The notes below the pieces were generated by a model. That model was not told where the DNA came from, searched no databases, and was given only the letters and a program-made list of their open reading frames with translations. From Pieris napi (Eukaryota > Arthropoda > Insecta > Lepidoptera > Pieridae): a DNA stretch of 64,000 nt. A program made the position numbers and the translations under genes. This document shows, piece after piece, positions 24,101-36,700 of this stretch. Each line of letters starts with the position of its first letter. Position 1 is the first letter of the stretch. The stretch covers positions 4,228,501 through 4,292,500 of the forward strand of contig NC_062249.1 of the NCBI RefSeq assembly GCF_905475465.1, given 5' to 3'.

Positions 24101-24739
24101 CCTGCGAGAGCTTCCGAGAAACCCTGATCGTAAAAAGGCTAAAGTATTTCTATTTAAATGTAATATTCTTGATAGATCCGGGATAAAGGGTCGTTATTGT
24201 GGAGCAGTTTTTAATTTAGCCGGGCGTACCCGGGCGCACCCGAGTGAGCCCGCCAGGATCTGGGAAGGCCGAGCCTCTGGGCTCGAACGTATTAATGTCA
24301 AGCTATTTATATATTCACGTTATCGTCAATTTATTATTGTTCGTCTTTCATTGAAATTTCAATGTATTATAAGAAAATTCATTAATTAATCTAAGTCGCC
24401 TTCTTTAAGGATCGTGACATTTTATGATTTTGTTACAAAATTGGTCTCATAAAACATAAATTAGTACTAACCATTATAAATGCTATACTATGTTTTTGCT
24501 TATTGAAGCTAAAATCAATTAAAATATAATAATGGAACTTATCTTGTACTATTCTTAAAATATCCTGAAACTCAAACTGACAGTAACATAGTCAAAAGCA
24601 ATATTTTAAGATTGATGATCGTGTTCGCGTCTCATAAAGACATTGTGGAGACTCTCAGGAATTCAGCTTTATGAAGACCATTCAGAAATTATAGTAACAT
24701 TATTAAATTTCGGACCTCAGGGGAGCTCCGTGTACCATC

Positions 24740-24880
24740 GCTTTAATGAAAGGAAAATTAAAGGGATCGACAGTAATTAGAGAACATTCGGAGGTTGTCG
24801 GGTCATATTTGGTCGTAAAAGCTTTTGACAAATTAATATGTAATCTTTTTCATCTATATCTAGAATTAGCCAATGATTTT
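24740..24880 (+). repeat. Dispersed repeat H, copy 1
   Basis: GGAAAATTAAAGGGATCGAC, AGTAATTAGAGAAC, TTTTGACAAATT and AGAATTAGCCAAT recur in the same order at 27805-27955. Confidence 0.55.
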
Positions 24881-24942
24881 TTTTTATACATTTCTTTAGT
24901 AAGACATCATTACGATCTAGCCTAACTTAAGACTAATGGTTG

Positions 24943-25034
24943 CAGCTCCTTAAAAACGTTTGATTTGAGAACTGGCAGTAAATGTAAAATTAGAAGCATT
25001 TCATATTTTTTTACGTTCATAAGTGTACTAGTTT
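24943..25034 (+). repeat. LINE family B 3' UTR fragment
   Basis: GTTGCAGCTCCTTAAAAACG, then TTTGATTTGAGAACTGGCAG and TACGTTCATAAGTGTA. Confidence 0.6.
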
Positions 25035-25758
25035 TTATTAAAGGGACGATACTCTGTTCTTGTGTTTTTTTTTTCACTCACTGTTTAGCACTTAATACTA
25101 ATGTGCACTAATACTAATTCAATAGTTCAAATGGTTTTGTCCTTTTCAGTCTTCTCACTAGGCCCGTGGTGTTAAAGAGTTGAATATCCTCGACGTTGAC
25201 GTGATGGTGGATCCTATTTTTCTGGGCTTTTTATGAATGTTGCGACGTCGTCTAAGGATCCAGGGAGGGGAACTTTTGAATCTGCTAGATACTCCGATAA
25301 AGGCACTGGTAAATTTACTAGAATAATTTTAAAAAACAGCAAATACACTTTACTGCTTTAAAAAAAAGCGGGTGCTATGACAATTTTTAAGTTTGATTCA
25401 TTGACAATTGCCAAAAGGTGCTTTAGTATAAATGTTACAGTGTGTTTATTCATTGAACATTTAACTCTAAATTGTCCAATAATACACAGTTTTACATACA
25501 AAGGAAGGTACTCGCTTCGATCTAGTAACGATCATATATTTGTTGTTTCCTATGTAAACAGCTCAGCACAAATTGAGCCTACAAAATAGAGGAAGTAAAT
25601 TCCATTCGACAAACCTTTACTTCGATCGCGAGTTGATTTTTCCTATTTACTGCATTCACATACTCAACCACTAGAGCCTTGTTGGCTCCCCTCGCGAAAC
25701 ATACGAAATACTTTTCTATGTTATAAACGTAGTTTTAATTAAACACTTATTATCACTT

Positions 25759-25866
25759 TAAAGGCCGGCAACGCACTCGCGGGCACTCTGGCATTGAGAA
25801 TGTCCATGGGCGGCGGGGCGGTATCACTTAACATCAGGTGAGCCTCCTGCCCCTTGTTCTATATAA
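25759..25866 (+). repeat. Family A LINE tail
   Basis: AAAGGCCGGCAACGCACTCG through TCACTTAACATCAGGTGAGC to TTCTATATAA. Confidence 0.7.
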
Positions 25867-25894
25867 TCTAATATATAAAATTTTCGTATCACAA

Positions 25895-26080
25895 TGTTCG
25901 TTCCCATACTCCTCCGAAACGGCTAGACCGATTCTTATGAAAATTTTTATGCATAGTCAGTAAGTTTGAAAATCGGCTACTATCTATCTTTTAAACCCCT
26001 AAGTGATAAGGGGTGTCCACCCCATAAGAAATGTTTTTATTTTTTAAGACAATTTTTTTTGTTTTTATTTTTGTATGATA
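25895..26080 (+). repeat. Repeat with TCCGAAACGGCTAGACCGAT block
   Basis: CCGAAACGGCTAGACCGATT, AAAATCGGCTACTATCTATC and GGGGTGTCCACCCC are blocks I associate with common lepidopteran repeats. Only one copy is here and I cannot name the family. Confidence 0.4.
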
Positions 26081-26958
26081 CAGCATACAAAAATACCTAC
26101 AACCCATCTACAATTAACCCCTATTTGTTACGCACCATATACCGATACCTTAATGATTGTTGTAGAAGCAAACTCAAAGCATGTAAGCACCTATAAATTT
26201 TGTTGATTTTACTTATATTGTAAGGACTTCAGTAGTCCTTTGGTGGGCGGCTTATGGTGATTCTGTTTTGCGATTTTTAACCTAAAACGTAGTTTCAATT
26301 ATTTTGACGATTAAATTTAGTTGCCAAAATACATTTACGAAGTAAAGACGTGTTTCTCTAAATGATCCGCCGGCACGATTCAAACTGAACCTTACGACCT
26401 CACCACATGTTTTTTTTTTGGTATCCATTGTATCCATGTACATTTATAATAAAAGCCTTTGTTCACTAACCAAATACACACATTTACATAATTTTAACAT
26501 AAAGGATAACATACATTGTTAACTTTTTTTATTTATTAGTTTTTTATAGCACACTAGTTATCAGTAGCAGTAGTAGTCAGGTTGTCTTCCGACTGCATAA
26601 TGTACATTTACTGAAACGCAAATGCAAGAAAATTGTGGCCTATTATTATTTAGTACGGGTCTTTTGAAGTCTAAACCAATTGTTTAAAACTATTAATGTA
26701 AGCTTTGAAATATATAAACTTTTTTTTAAAAGCAGCAATCAGCTTCATTTCGTAACTCCGTATATTTCACAATCGTTCTGCATTCTCGTAGCGTCTATGC
26801 GAGTGTTTTCCGAGCGTTTTCGCAACGAATAGCATTTCGTATTCACACACGTGACCATGATTTATTTAAGTAGGGAGGGTCTATTTTAGAGTTCCGTAAT
26901 TATTTTTAATAAATAACACTAACTTTAAAAAATTTGACAGTAAATAATATTTATATTG

Positions 26959-27214
26959 GAGCAGTGTTGGCCTAGTGGCTTCAGCGTGCGAGTCCCATCC
27001 CTGACGTCGCAGGTTCGATCCTCGAATGTGCACCAATTTTTTTTTCTATGTGCGCATTTAACATTCGCTTGAACGGTAAACATCGTGAGGAACCGCCGAA
27101 GTCGACAGCGTGTATCAGGCACAGGAGGCTGATCACCTACTTGCCTATTAGATTAACAAATTATCATGAAACAGATACAGAAATCTGAAGCCCAGACCTA
27201 AAAATGCTGCACTG
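26959..27214 (+). repeat. SINE family S
   Basis: GAGCAGTGTTGGCCTAGTGG head, GCAGGTTCGATCCTCG B box and CAGAAATCTGAAGCCCAGAC end. Confidence 0.88.
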
Positions 27215-27804
27215 TTTTTTTTTTTGTTTTTTTTTTATTTAGCAAAATTGTAGGAATATTTGAAAATAACGATATTTTTTCACAAATACTAATAATAAAG
27301 AATATTTTTTTAACTCCAATGGTTGAATGGAATCATGTTATCATCATCAAATCATATTTGAATGCAATACAGTCTACGGCTACTTTTAACATATAGAAAC
27401 TGATTCCCTATAAATATGACGTCTTTACTTAAATAAAGGAACGATTTCAGACGGTTCATGTTAGTGGGTTTCTAATTCCCTAGCCCGTTGCAAGAGTCGT
27501 ACTGGAGTTTCACAATTAAATCGAAAACTAAAAGGATAGAGGTATTAAAGTTATTTAAAGCTTTTAAATTGTTATAAAAATAAAATTAACTTAAAACAAT
27601 ATAATTTTATGGTTCATGACGTCATCCAGACGACGTCGTCGTGAGAAGTCATTGTATCATATAAAAGATAGCTTTATGATAATTTCCATTGATAACGTAT
27701 TTGTCTTATAGTGTATATCACTGTATAGGATATACCTTCTATAAAGGGAACATTTTATTTGCTGTATTATATTAGTCCACGAATTACATAGTTTTTATTG
27801 TTAG

Positions 27805-27955
27805 GGAAAATTAAAGGGATCGACAGTAATTAGAGAACGTTGATGAGAACATTCTCGTGCATGGTTTTCGGGTATTACTCATATTTGGTTGTAAAACCTT
27901 TTGACAAATTTAATATGTAATCTTTTTCTTCTACATTTAGAATTAGCCAATAAAC
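27805..27955 (+). repeat. Dispersed repeat H, copy 2
   Basis: Same order of blocks as 24740-24880 with a short insertion (GATGAGAACATTCTCG). The family is unknown. Confidence 0.55.
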
Positions 27956-28027
27956 TAAATGAGCATGTTTGTGTTGAACAGTCGTTTACTGAAATACTTC
28001 AAGCTGAGACAATCACTGAAATACAAT

Positions 28028-28102
28028 TACTGAGAGGCAAACGGGCTGAAGGCTCGTCTGATGTTAAGTGATACCGCCCATGGACACTCGCATTGTCTGT
28101 TT
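28028..28102 (-). repeat. Family A LINE tail, short
   Basis: GGCTCGTCTGATGTTAAGTG and ATACCGCCCATGGACACTCG; only the terminal part is present. Confidence 0.6.
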
Positions 28103-28833
28103 AAATTAAAAAAAAAAATTAAAATTGAAAAATTACAAAATTAAAACCTTGTTCCTTAAAAGAAAAAAATTGTTATCTTTTATAATTTTTATATTTATTT
28201 TATTATTGTTATTATATTATTATTATTATTCTGTGTGTTTCTGTGTGTGTATTTTGTTAGTAATGTCTATGTCTATGTCTAAAATCATAAATGTATACGG
28301 ATCTCCTTTACGAACACTAATTCACTCTTAACTTTTTATTTATCTTGTAATGGTGATTCGACAATACGATGAAATATAGTTGGAGTTGGCCGGCAAAGGG
28401 CTAGTCATTTTAATATTTATGACAGTGATTGACGGTGTTTGTCGATCTCAATGATCTATTGAACGAGCCAAGGTCACACCCAAGGTCACCCTGATTGCTT
28501 TTATTTGATGCCTTTTTGTTTTTACTCCAATTGAAGGGCCAATAATATTGATGGATTATCTTTCATTTTGCCATCATATCTTTTATTATCTGTAGTATAG
28601 GGCATAAATGACTAGGCTATTACTTAAAACGGGGCTTAAATGGGACATGTCAATATCTAGCGATTATGCTTCATTTAGATTGTTTAAACATTCCCCTTCG
28701 TATCCCAGTCAATACGCCCTCTTTGCATTTTATAGTTGTTTTAATCATACTAGAAGTGGTTTCTTATTTATCGTTAAGCGTAGAGACTTTAATCATAAAA
28801 AATATTTAATACCCGAGTATTATTGAAAAATAC

Positions 28834-29110
28834 TGAGCCAACAGCCAAGTGGCTTCAGCGTGCGACTCTCATCCCACAGGTGGTATCCCTGGTGCACCAA
28901 TGGACTTTTTTGAATGTGCGTATTTAACATTTGCTCGAACGGTGGAGGAAAACATCGTGAGGAAACCGGCTTGCCTTAGACCCAAAAAGTCAACGGCGTG
29001 TGTCAGGCACAGAAGGCTTATCACCTACTTGCCTTTAAGTTGTCAAATGATTATGAAACAGATACAGAAATCTGAGGCCCAGACCTAAAAAGGTGGTAGT
29101 GCCACTGATT
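28834..29110 (+). repeat. SINE family S
   Basis: The head is shortened around the B box (ATCCCACAGGTGGTATCCCT). The body and the 3' end through GCCACTGATT are complete. Confidence 0.82.
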
Positions 29111-29959
29111 TGATTATTGAGAAATGCGTTAAACTATGCGCCCAAATAAATGTTTTAATATTGATAATTATTAATTAACATAACGATAGATGAATTACAA
29201 ATACAATACGGTTGTTACTCATTTCCATCTTGATGAACTTTTTTATTCGCGTTTAAAATTTTATAATTTTTAACGGTAATGAAGTTAAGATCCAATTTAG
29301 CCTTTTTTAAAAGATGTTAATGCGATTTCCGCGGGGAAATAAATAATACTGCGCCTTGGGAGCCGAACTCGCTCATTACGGAGACTGAGCTTATATTTTC
29401 AATTAATAAAATACTTTTATCAAAAAATCTATCAAACATTTTCATAATATCGTTAGTTTTACTCATGGAACATAAAGTGAACCTATCTGAATCTTGTTTA
29501 ATTAAATGTAATGCTTAATTTAAACAATTATAATTGCCAACAACAAAATTGTAATTGGTACGCTATAATGTCAATTTAAGCTAAGTAAATTATAAATACC
29601 CTTTGGGGGTAGAGACCTTCAAGTTAAAGACATAAATAGGATCGGGTCAAACAAATCACTCAAAATATCTATAGAGAAACCAACATTGTATATAATTAAA
29701 TAATTTAAGTCAAATTTTTGTCGCAGCTATAAGATTAATCTACTGACTCAACAAACTCACGAAATCTATTTTTTAATCCACCCAAAAAAAAATTTTTTTT
29801 ATTTATCTACTTCTTAACAATTATTCTTATTTTTAACTTTTAGTTATATTTTATTGAGTTATACACACCATTACACAAGACTTCATTACTTACACTGCTA
29901 ACTTTTACTAATATTATTATTATTTCTACATAGTATTATTACATTCCTTTTCTTTCTTT

Positions 29960-30110
29960 TTTGGCGGCTGAGGTGCAAACTAGCCGATGTTGTCTGTGGC
30001 AGAATGATCAGCGCTATGGAACATTGTGCTCCTCAGCATAATGCTGAGCCAGGGCCAATTACAGCTACAGCACACACGCATTACACACTTGAAACGAACC
30101 GAATGGGAAA
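29960..30110 (+). repeat. Dispersed repeat G (LINE-like)
   Basis: GGCAGAATGATCAGCGCTAT recurs inverted at about 32845-32870. The surrounding AAACTAGC block is also shared. Confidence 0.45.
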
Positions 30111-30221
30111 AGGGAATGTTTTTCTTTTTATATATCTATTATTATATTTGTTATTTAAAAGTAAAAAATCATTTAATCACATCCATCAAATCATAGGTAA
30201 CATAATGTACACTTATGACTT

Positions 30222-30425
30222 GTCAGTAAAGAATGTCATTGTCCGTACATATCAATGCTTCTAATTTTACATTTACTGCCACTTCTCAAATCAAGGGCGT
30301 AGAACGGGAGAGAAGAACTGGCAATAAACTCTCCGCCACTCTTTTCAATCGCCATTTTGTTTTGTTTTACAATATGTTTGTAAGGAGCTGCAACCATTAC
30401 ACCATGTCCCATGTGACATTTTAAG
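30222..30425 (-). repeat. LINE family B 3' UTR fragment
   Basis: Minus-strand order: GGTGTAATGGTTGCAGCTCC, TGGCGGAGAGTTTATTGCCA, CTTGATTTGAGAAGTGGCAG. Any frames here are by-products of the repeat. It lies just 3' of the protease gene. Confidence 0.65.
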
Positions 30426-30596
30426 TAAGTAATAATAATAACATAAATTAAAAACAAAGATTAAGTTGTTTATTTAATTTAATTTCTTTCTTTTTCTTTA
30501 ATTATTGTTATTTTGTGTGTTTATGTGTGTGTGTTTTTATTTGTAATAATATGTCTATATAGATAATAATAAAACAACATATATGGGCAAGATTTA

Positions 30597-30749
30597 TTAC
30601 AAAGGTAGCCCGGTGATACTTCGTATCCACCGCCTGGCTACTGGCACAAGGCTGTAGACGCCGGGGTGTCCGGCACCGGCGCATCCGACACCGTATGACA
30701 CTATGCCAACCAATTTTCCGTTAACAACTGCTGGTCCGCCAGAGTCGCC
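30597..30749 (-). CDS. Protease last exon (catalytic Ser, stop)
   Basis: Reading right to left, TTTTCAG precedes the exon, which opens [20 protein letters not shown] and closes at ITGLPL-stop. It encodes 50 residues in phase 0. It carries the nucleophile Ser, the SYGVGC strand that lines the S1 pocket, the last conserved Cys and the C-terminal helix ([10 protein letters not shown]). An AATAAA overlaps the stop (30593-30598) and a second lies at about 30536-30541, so the 3' UTR is probably short. Confidence 0.9.
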   Translation of the reverse strand, partial: GDSGGPAVVNGKLVGIVSYGVGCAGAGHPGVYSLVPVARRWIRSITGLPL

Positions 30750-33700
30750 CTGAAAATATAAAAAAATTGTTACATTTAATATCTTTATAATAAATAAATA
30801 AACAACTTTGTTGTGGAAAGGATGGAAAAACCAGCCTTGCGATTCTATAACTCACAACAACAAACAATAAACTACAAGTTCCCTCCTTATCAGAATGCCA
30901 AATAGTAAAATGACTGCTTTACGACTGACTTGAGCGCGTCCGCCGCTGTGAAAACCGCCGTGTGAGTTCGAAAAGTGAGTTACAGAATCGCAAGGCTGTT
31001 ACTTTTATTTCCACATTATGTAAGCTTAGGAATGGCATAAATAGCATCGGGTCATACAATATCACAATTTTAAAAGTAAAAGCACTCAAAAATTCTAAAG
31101 TTGAATGTAAATTTACTTGACTCGACGTAAACATGACCTAAATTAAAAGATTAAAAGTATTTTAATTCATATCGCACTCCGACGTTTTATACTTTTATTT
31201 GAAAACAATGCGGCAAAATTTTGCGAGTGCGTGATACTGCAGTTTATTACGAGAGCTATTCTCAATGTCAATTGTCAAAATCTAAAAGTTCGGTATTTTA
31301 TCTCTCCATCTTTGCGCTTAGATATTTAAATGTACGCAATAGATTTTAATGTCATTTATTATTTTAAAAGGCGGTTAATATTCATCAAAATATCGGCATT
31401 TTATAAAAGAAAGTATAAACCTGCTCCGTGTATGCTTAGAGTAAGATTCAAGCCTTTAGGCAAAGTACAGAGTCAAGACTAAGGGTGAGATCTATAGAGC
31501 GCACTTAGACTTTGCTCAGACTTAACTAAAACCATTCTTTACTTTTTTAAAGGATAATAAAGAAGGTATTGCATGAAATGAAACATCAATTTCTGTCTTA
31601 GCTTGAGCTTAGCTTAATCTCACCGTTAAAATGTCTATAAATATACTAAATCATAGTTTAACCTTAGTGTTTTTCGTAAGTAAAGTCTGAGCAAAGTCCA
31701 AGTGCTCACTATAGATCTCACCCTAAGTCAAAAACGTATTGAATTTTAACCTTGTCTTTTTCCGCAGATATTATAATTTTGTATGTGTTTTGTTCTGTTT
31801 CCTACAATATTGTTCATGGAATAATAACATTAAATTGCGTGGCTAATAAATATATAAAGTATTTCTTCCACGTTGGTTGTGACGAATCATCTGTTTGTCA
31901 ATTTTATACACTACCAGCGATTGTTTCGAATTAGTCGAAAGAATGATAAAACCCAATAATAAGCCTTTAAATGAGTAGATTTTATATAATCAAATTGAAT
32001 CAGAAAAAGATAACTTGTTCAGAATCAAGCTCTATATTTTACCGTATATTTTTAAAGCAACCCAATTATTGAACAAACACGACTAATTATGACGTTGCGA
32101 ACTCTGTATGTAATTAAACTATGCTGCGTCCCGAATAAAACTGCAGGGAATGTATGAATAATGCAATTGAAAGTCGGCATTCGTGTTTTGTTAGAGCTTT
32201 AATGTAATTAGTGTATTCTGTCACTGCGCTACTTTCAACTTAAACGAACGTTTATTAAAAAAATATATATTGAACATCTTGTATTCCAATATTTACTAAA
32301 AGTTTTTGTATACCGCTTACCAGTTCTGATACAGATAATATATTAGATATTATAGATTAAAGGCAAAATAGAAACATATACATTTTCTTAAATAGACCAC
32401 GATATTCTTAATATATAACGAAAAATGACTACATATATACTACATCACTGATTTTGGTACTACAAATATATTTGATATTGATAAATCCTATGGCACTACC
32501 ACACTTCCTCTTAGCGTTAAATTTTTGTATCTATAGGGAAGTAGGTGATTTCAATCTAAGACACGTCGGTTTCCTCGCGATGTTTTCCTTCACCGTTCGA
32601 CCGAATGTTAAATGCGCGCATGGAAAGAAAGTCCAGCCGGGGATCGAACCTACGACCTCTGGGATGAGAGCACGCTGAAGCCACTAAGCCATCATTGCTC
32701 TTATATAATAATAATAATAAAATTAAAATATATAATAAAAAAAACAACAAAAAACCATTTTTTTACGGAATAAGGTACATTTTATGTGTGACATGCGGTT
32801 GTAACTCGCACTGGTTCAACACGTCTGTTCCACAGCGCTGATCATTCTGCCGGCGACCACAACAGCTAGTTTTCTTAGACGTGCCGATTTCAAATACAAT
32901 TACGTCAAAAGTAAAATCGTTGTATGTATTATCATAAACAAAAATTCTATTACCTGACACGAATCCTTGGTTCCATTGAGGTATCCAGCGCAGAACATTC
33001 TTGGTGTAATCATGTTATAGTTGCCGTCGGGCATCTCTTTACAGAGCTCATCTGCCATCACTGGCACAAATACACGTCGCAAATGGTCTTGCATTCGGCT
33101 TTTCTAAAATAATACTTTTCTTAAAGAGTGGCGGAACAAGCTGGAGGCTCATCTGATGTAAATCGACACCAGCGCCCATAGATACGCTGGCGAAGGTTCG
33201 CAAGTGCGTTAAATAGATAAAACACAAGATAAACAAACTTAGAATTCGTGAAAAGAAGTTACACTGGTTGTTGATAAAGAAGAGATCATTGCAAAGCTTT
33301 ATACGACTTCTTTACATTACTTAACAAAAACTTTGAGGGAAAAATTCAGAGTTCTTACTATGACTCTTGTATCTCAAATCCTATACGTTTGTGACGTACT
33401 TAGCGTCTTGAGAAGTGTCGCGTTGAAGGTCAAAGGAATTAAATAGGCATGTGTCGAACTATAACCTATGCAACAATAAGTTAATAAGATTGTCGAAGCT
33501 TTATCATCGTGGCTAATTCACTGTAACTCATTCATAATCCGTAACTAGAAGTAGGTTAACGGCGCTAATCAGAAACTTGCCGAGCGAGGGCCGTCCAGGG
33601 TTCTCGACAGGGGCCCAAACTTTTCCCCCAGTTCTCTATAGATGCGTACGTATATTAAGATGTCTTTTGATTTATTATAACTGATATAATATAATAGGAT

Positions 33701-36700
33701 TACCCCAGTCTGCACAGTCGTACAAAATAATACGAAATTATACTTTACGAAATTTTACTTGGGTTGATTCCCTAAAGCGCTACAAAAAAAATCCTCTTTA
33801 TAATTTTGAAATTTCTAAAGAAAAATAAGAACAAAATTGTTGCTTTTCTCTATTACTATACCTTACTATAGGATAAATGCCCCCATCCGCTAACCCCAAT
33901 CATGATGTCGGGTCTGACGTCCGCAATATTGCCAATCGCGATGGGTCTAGTGGAAGCTGTGACAGGAATAGCTTTCTCCAGTAGAACGAGCTGGTAATCA
34001 TAGTCATGAGTGTGGAGTTTGGACTGGTTCCACAAGGGATGGATGAAATGGGCACAAATTGTGTAGGGCTGCGCCAAGCTGCGATATGTCGATCCGACAT
34101 ATACAAATTCCGCCTTTTCTCTGTGAAAAATAATCGAATTACATCAAGAAGCATTGACAAAATATCACTCCACATAAACGAGTAACTCGTATATGACTGG
34201 TATTTCATATAAAAATATTATTGACTGACCTGGCGAACTTCGTACCGCCTAACAGTCAATGAATGTCGTGCAACATATTAGCTGAACTGAATTTATGATT
34301 TTATGAAACTAATACAATTAATACAAAATAAATATTTGTTCACAACTACTCAACGTTAGAATTTGCCTTGATTTGTCGTATATTTAAGTAGCTTAATATA
34401 TATCTTTAGTTTACGCAAAAGAAATTTGTGAATGCATGCATAAATATTTGACAACATGTATATCAATACTTTTTCATTACTCACATTGTTCTAAATTTTG
34501 AATATCTAAAATACGCCACTATCCGAATATTTTGGATTTATCTTATCGATTCCAAGCCTTTATTTAAATACGTTCTTTGATTTGAGAGGAGAGTATACTA
34601 GACCACAAGCCCATGAACAAAAAATACCTGTGAAATAACCCAACCTGAATTACGCTTAGAAGGCTGTTACTATATCTGAAAATAGCTCTGAGCACTATAC
34701 CGTCATTTCTGAGCGGTACATGTGAGTACGTGAGTGAATGGACTTTCTCAGGTACAATGGGGGAATTTCGACTAATTATTAATGTACGGCTTTGTTATAA
34801 GTGTATAGATGATTAAAAATAAATGTCGAAAAACCTAGTGCCGTACAAAAGTGATGGTGCCGGAAGTCGGTGCAAATTTTTAATTCGACGACAGTTGCAG
34901 AAGCAATATAGGTCATTTATTTCTGTACGGCATTTGTGTGATTCCTTTTGGACACATATACAGATACTTTACCCGTAAACGCCGTACATATTTCCAGCGG
35001 AGCGGTCGAAAGCCAAGGGTCGGAACCCTACCCCTACACCCATATACCCTAAGGTCATTGTAAAATGTACGGTAACATGTTCAAAATATTATTTAACACG
35101 GACAATAATGTTTTATAATTTTGCCGTCCAAATATTATAGTTAATATTTGTGTAATTAAATATTTATCGAAATTTCAGGATTTACCAAGTTCTTACTGCT
35201 GTAAGATCAGAGAATAATGTACGGCAACTTGTTTTTTTACATAATGTTACTAAATATTACCGTTGTACATTATAGCCGTTCATAATAAATGGTAACAAAT
35301 AAAAATATTATGATAAAAAATATATGAAATTTCCGAAATTTAGATGACTTTTCAAATGCTCCTAGAGTAATATGGGGAGTAATATTTTCAAAGATTATTG
35401 TTATTTTATATGTAACAAATATAAATAAACAAAAAAAACCAGATGCCGTACATTTTACTCCAGATTATTCTTTACAGCTGATAAAAACTTCGACGACGTT
35501 TGAGGTGTCCCTTAAGGTCATTAATAACTGTACATATCTGAGTATACTACCATAAGGCTGTAAAATATATTTACGGCCTTATCGTACCAGCAGAGAGAGG
35601 TAAAGGAAAAATATTTTTAACAAAAATAAAAATATAATACAGGGCGTCCCAAAGTTATGAGACATGAAGGGAAAGTACCTTAAATATCGCAGATAGGGTA
35701 TTTACTAAAATAAGACTTTATGTTATTTTTAAAAGTTAGTAATTCTGCATTCAAAGATTTTTTTAAAACTACTTGCCTCGTCTGGAAATCGAACCGGCTT
35801 AAATTAAAAAAAAACACCCCTACTTTTATGATGCCAATCGAAAGAATGGCCAAAACCTAATAACTTTTCTAAAGTAACAGACTCATAGGGGATTTTTTTA
35901 GGCCGAATACGATAGATAATGTTTTTAATTTGATTAAAAAAATATATTCACGCTGTTCCTTTCTTTTAAAATACTATGTTACTTAAGAAGAGTTATTAGG
36001 TTTTGGCCATTCTTTCGATTGGCATCATAAAAGTAGGGGTGTTTTTTTTACATTTAAGTCGGTTCGATTCCTAGACGAGGCAAGTAATTTTTTAAAAATC
36101 TTTGAATGCAGAATTAATAACTTTTAAAAATAACATAAAGTCTTCTTTTAGTAAAATACCCTATCTACGATATTTAAGGTACTTTCCCTTCATTTCCCAT
36201 AACTTTGGGACGCCCTGTATTGGTAGGCGGTGGTAGCGGACTATCGAAAGTGTACGGCATTTATCTTTTATTGAAGATTGTCTAAAGTATTAATAACCTG
36301 TGTTATTGCCGTACAGATAAAAGTCACCGGAAAATGGCTCTTTTCTGAGGAAAGTAATTTACCCCATACACCTATGTGTTCCACAAAAAATGTACGGCAT
36401 GCTGGAAAATGTTATCTATTTGTGAAGTACTCTCAAGATCATTTAATTTTATGTTGTTTCATATCATCATCACCTATATGCTAATCAGACATATGTTGCG
36501 ACCCTTGGCTTTCGACCGCTCCGCTGGGAATATGTACGGCGTTTACGGGTAAAGTATCTGTATATGTGTCCAAAAGGAATCACACAAATGCCGTACAGTA
36601 ATAAATGACCTATATTGCTTCTGCAACTGTCGTCGAATTAAAAATTTGCACCGACTTCCGGCACCATCACTTTTGTACGGCACTAGGTTTTTCGACATTT

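Larger units (their letters stand above)
19043..29959. other. Long AT-rich intergenic stretch
   Basis: Contains only the SINE, LINE-tail and dispersed-repeat entries listed. Around 21120-24190 I see nothing but low-complexity AT-rich DNA. A GC-rich patch at 24215-24290 (CGTACCCGGGCGCACCCG) is unexplained. Confidence 0.45.
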
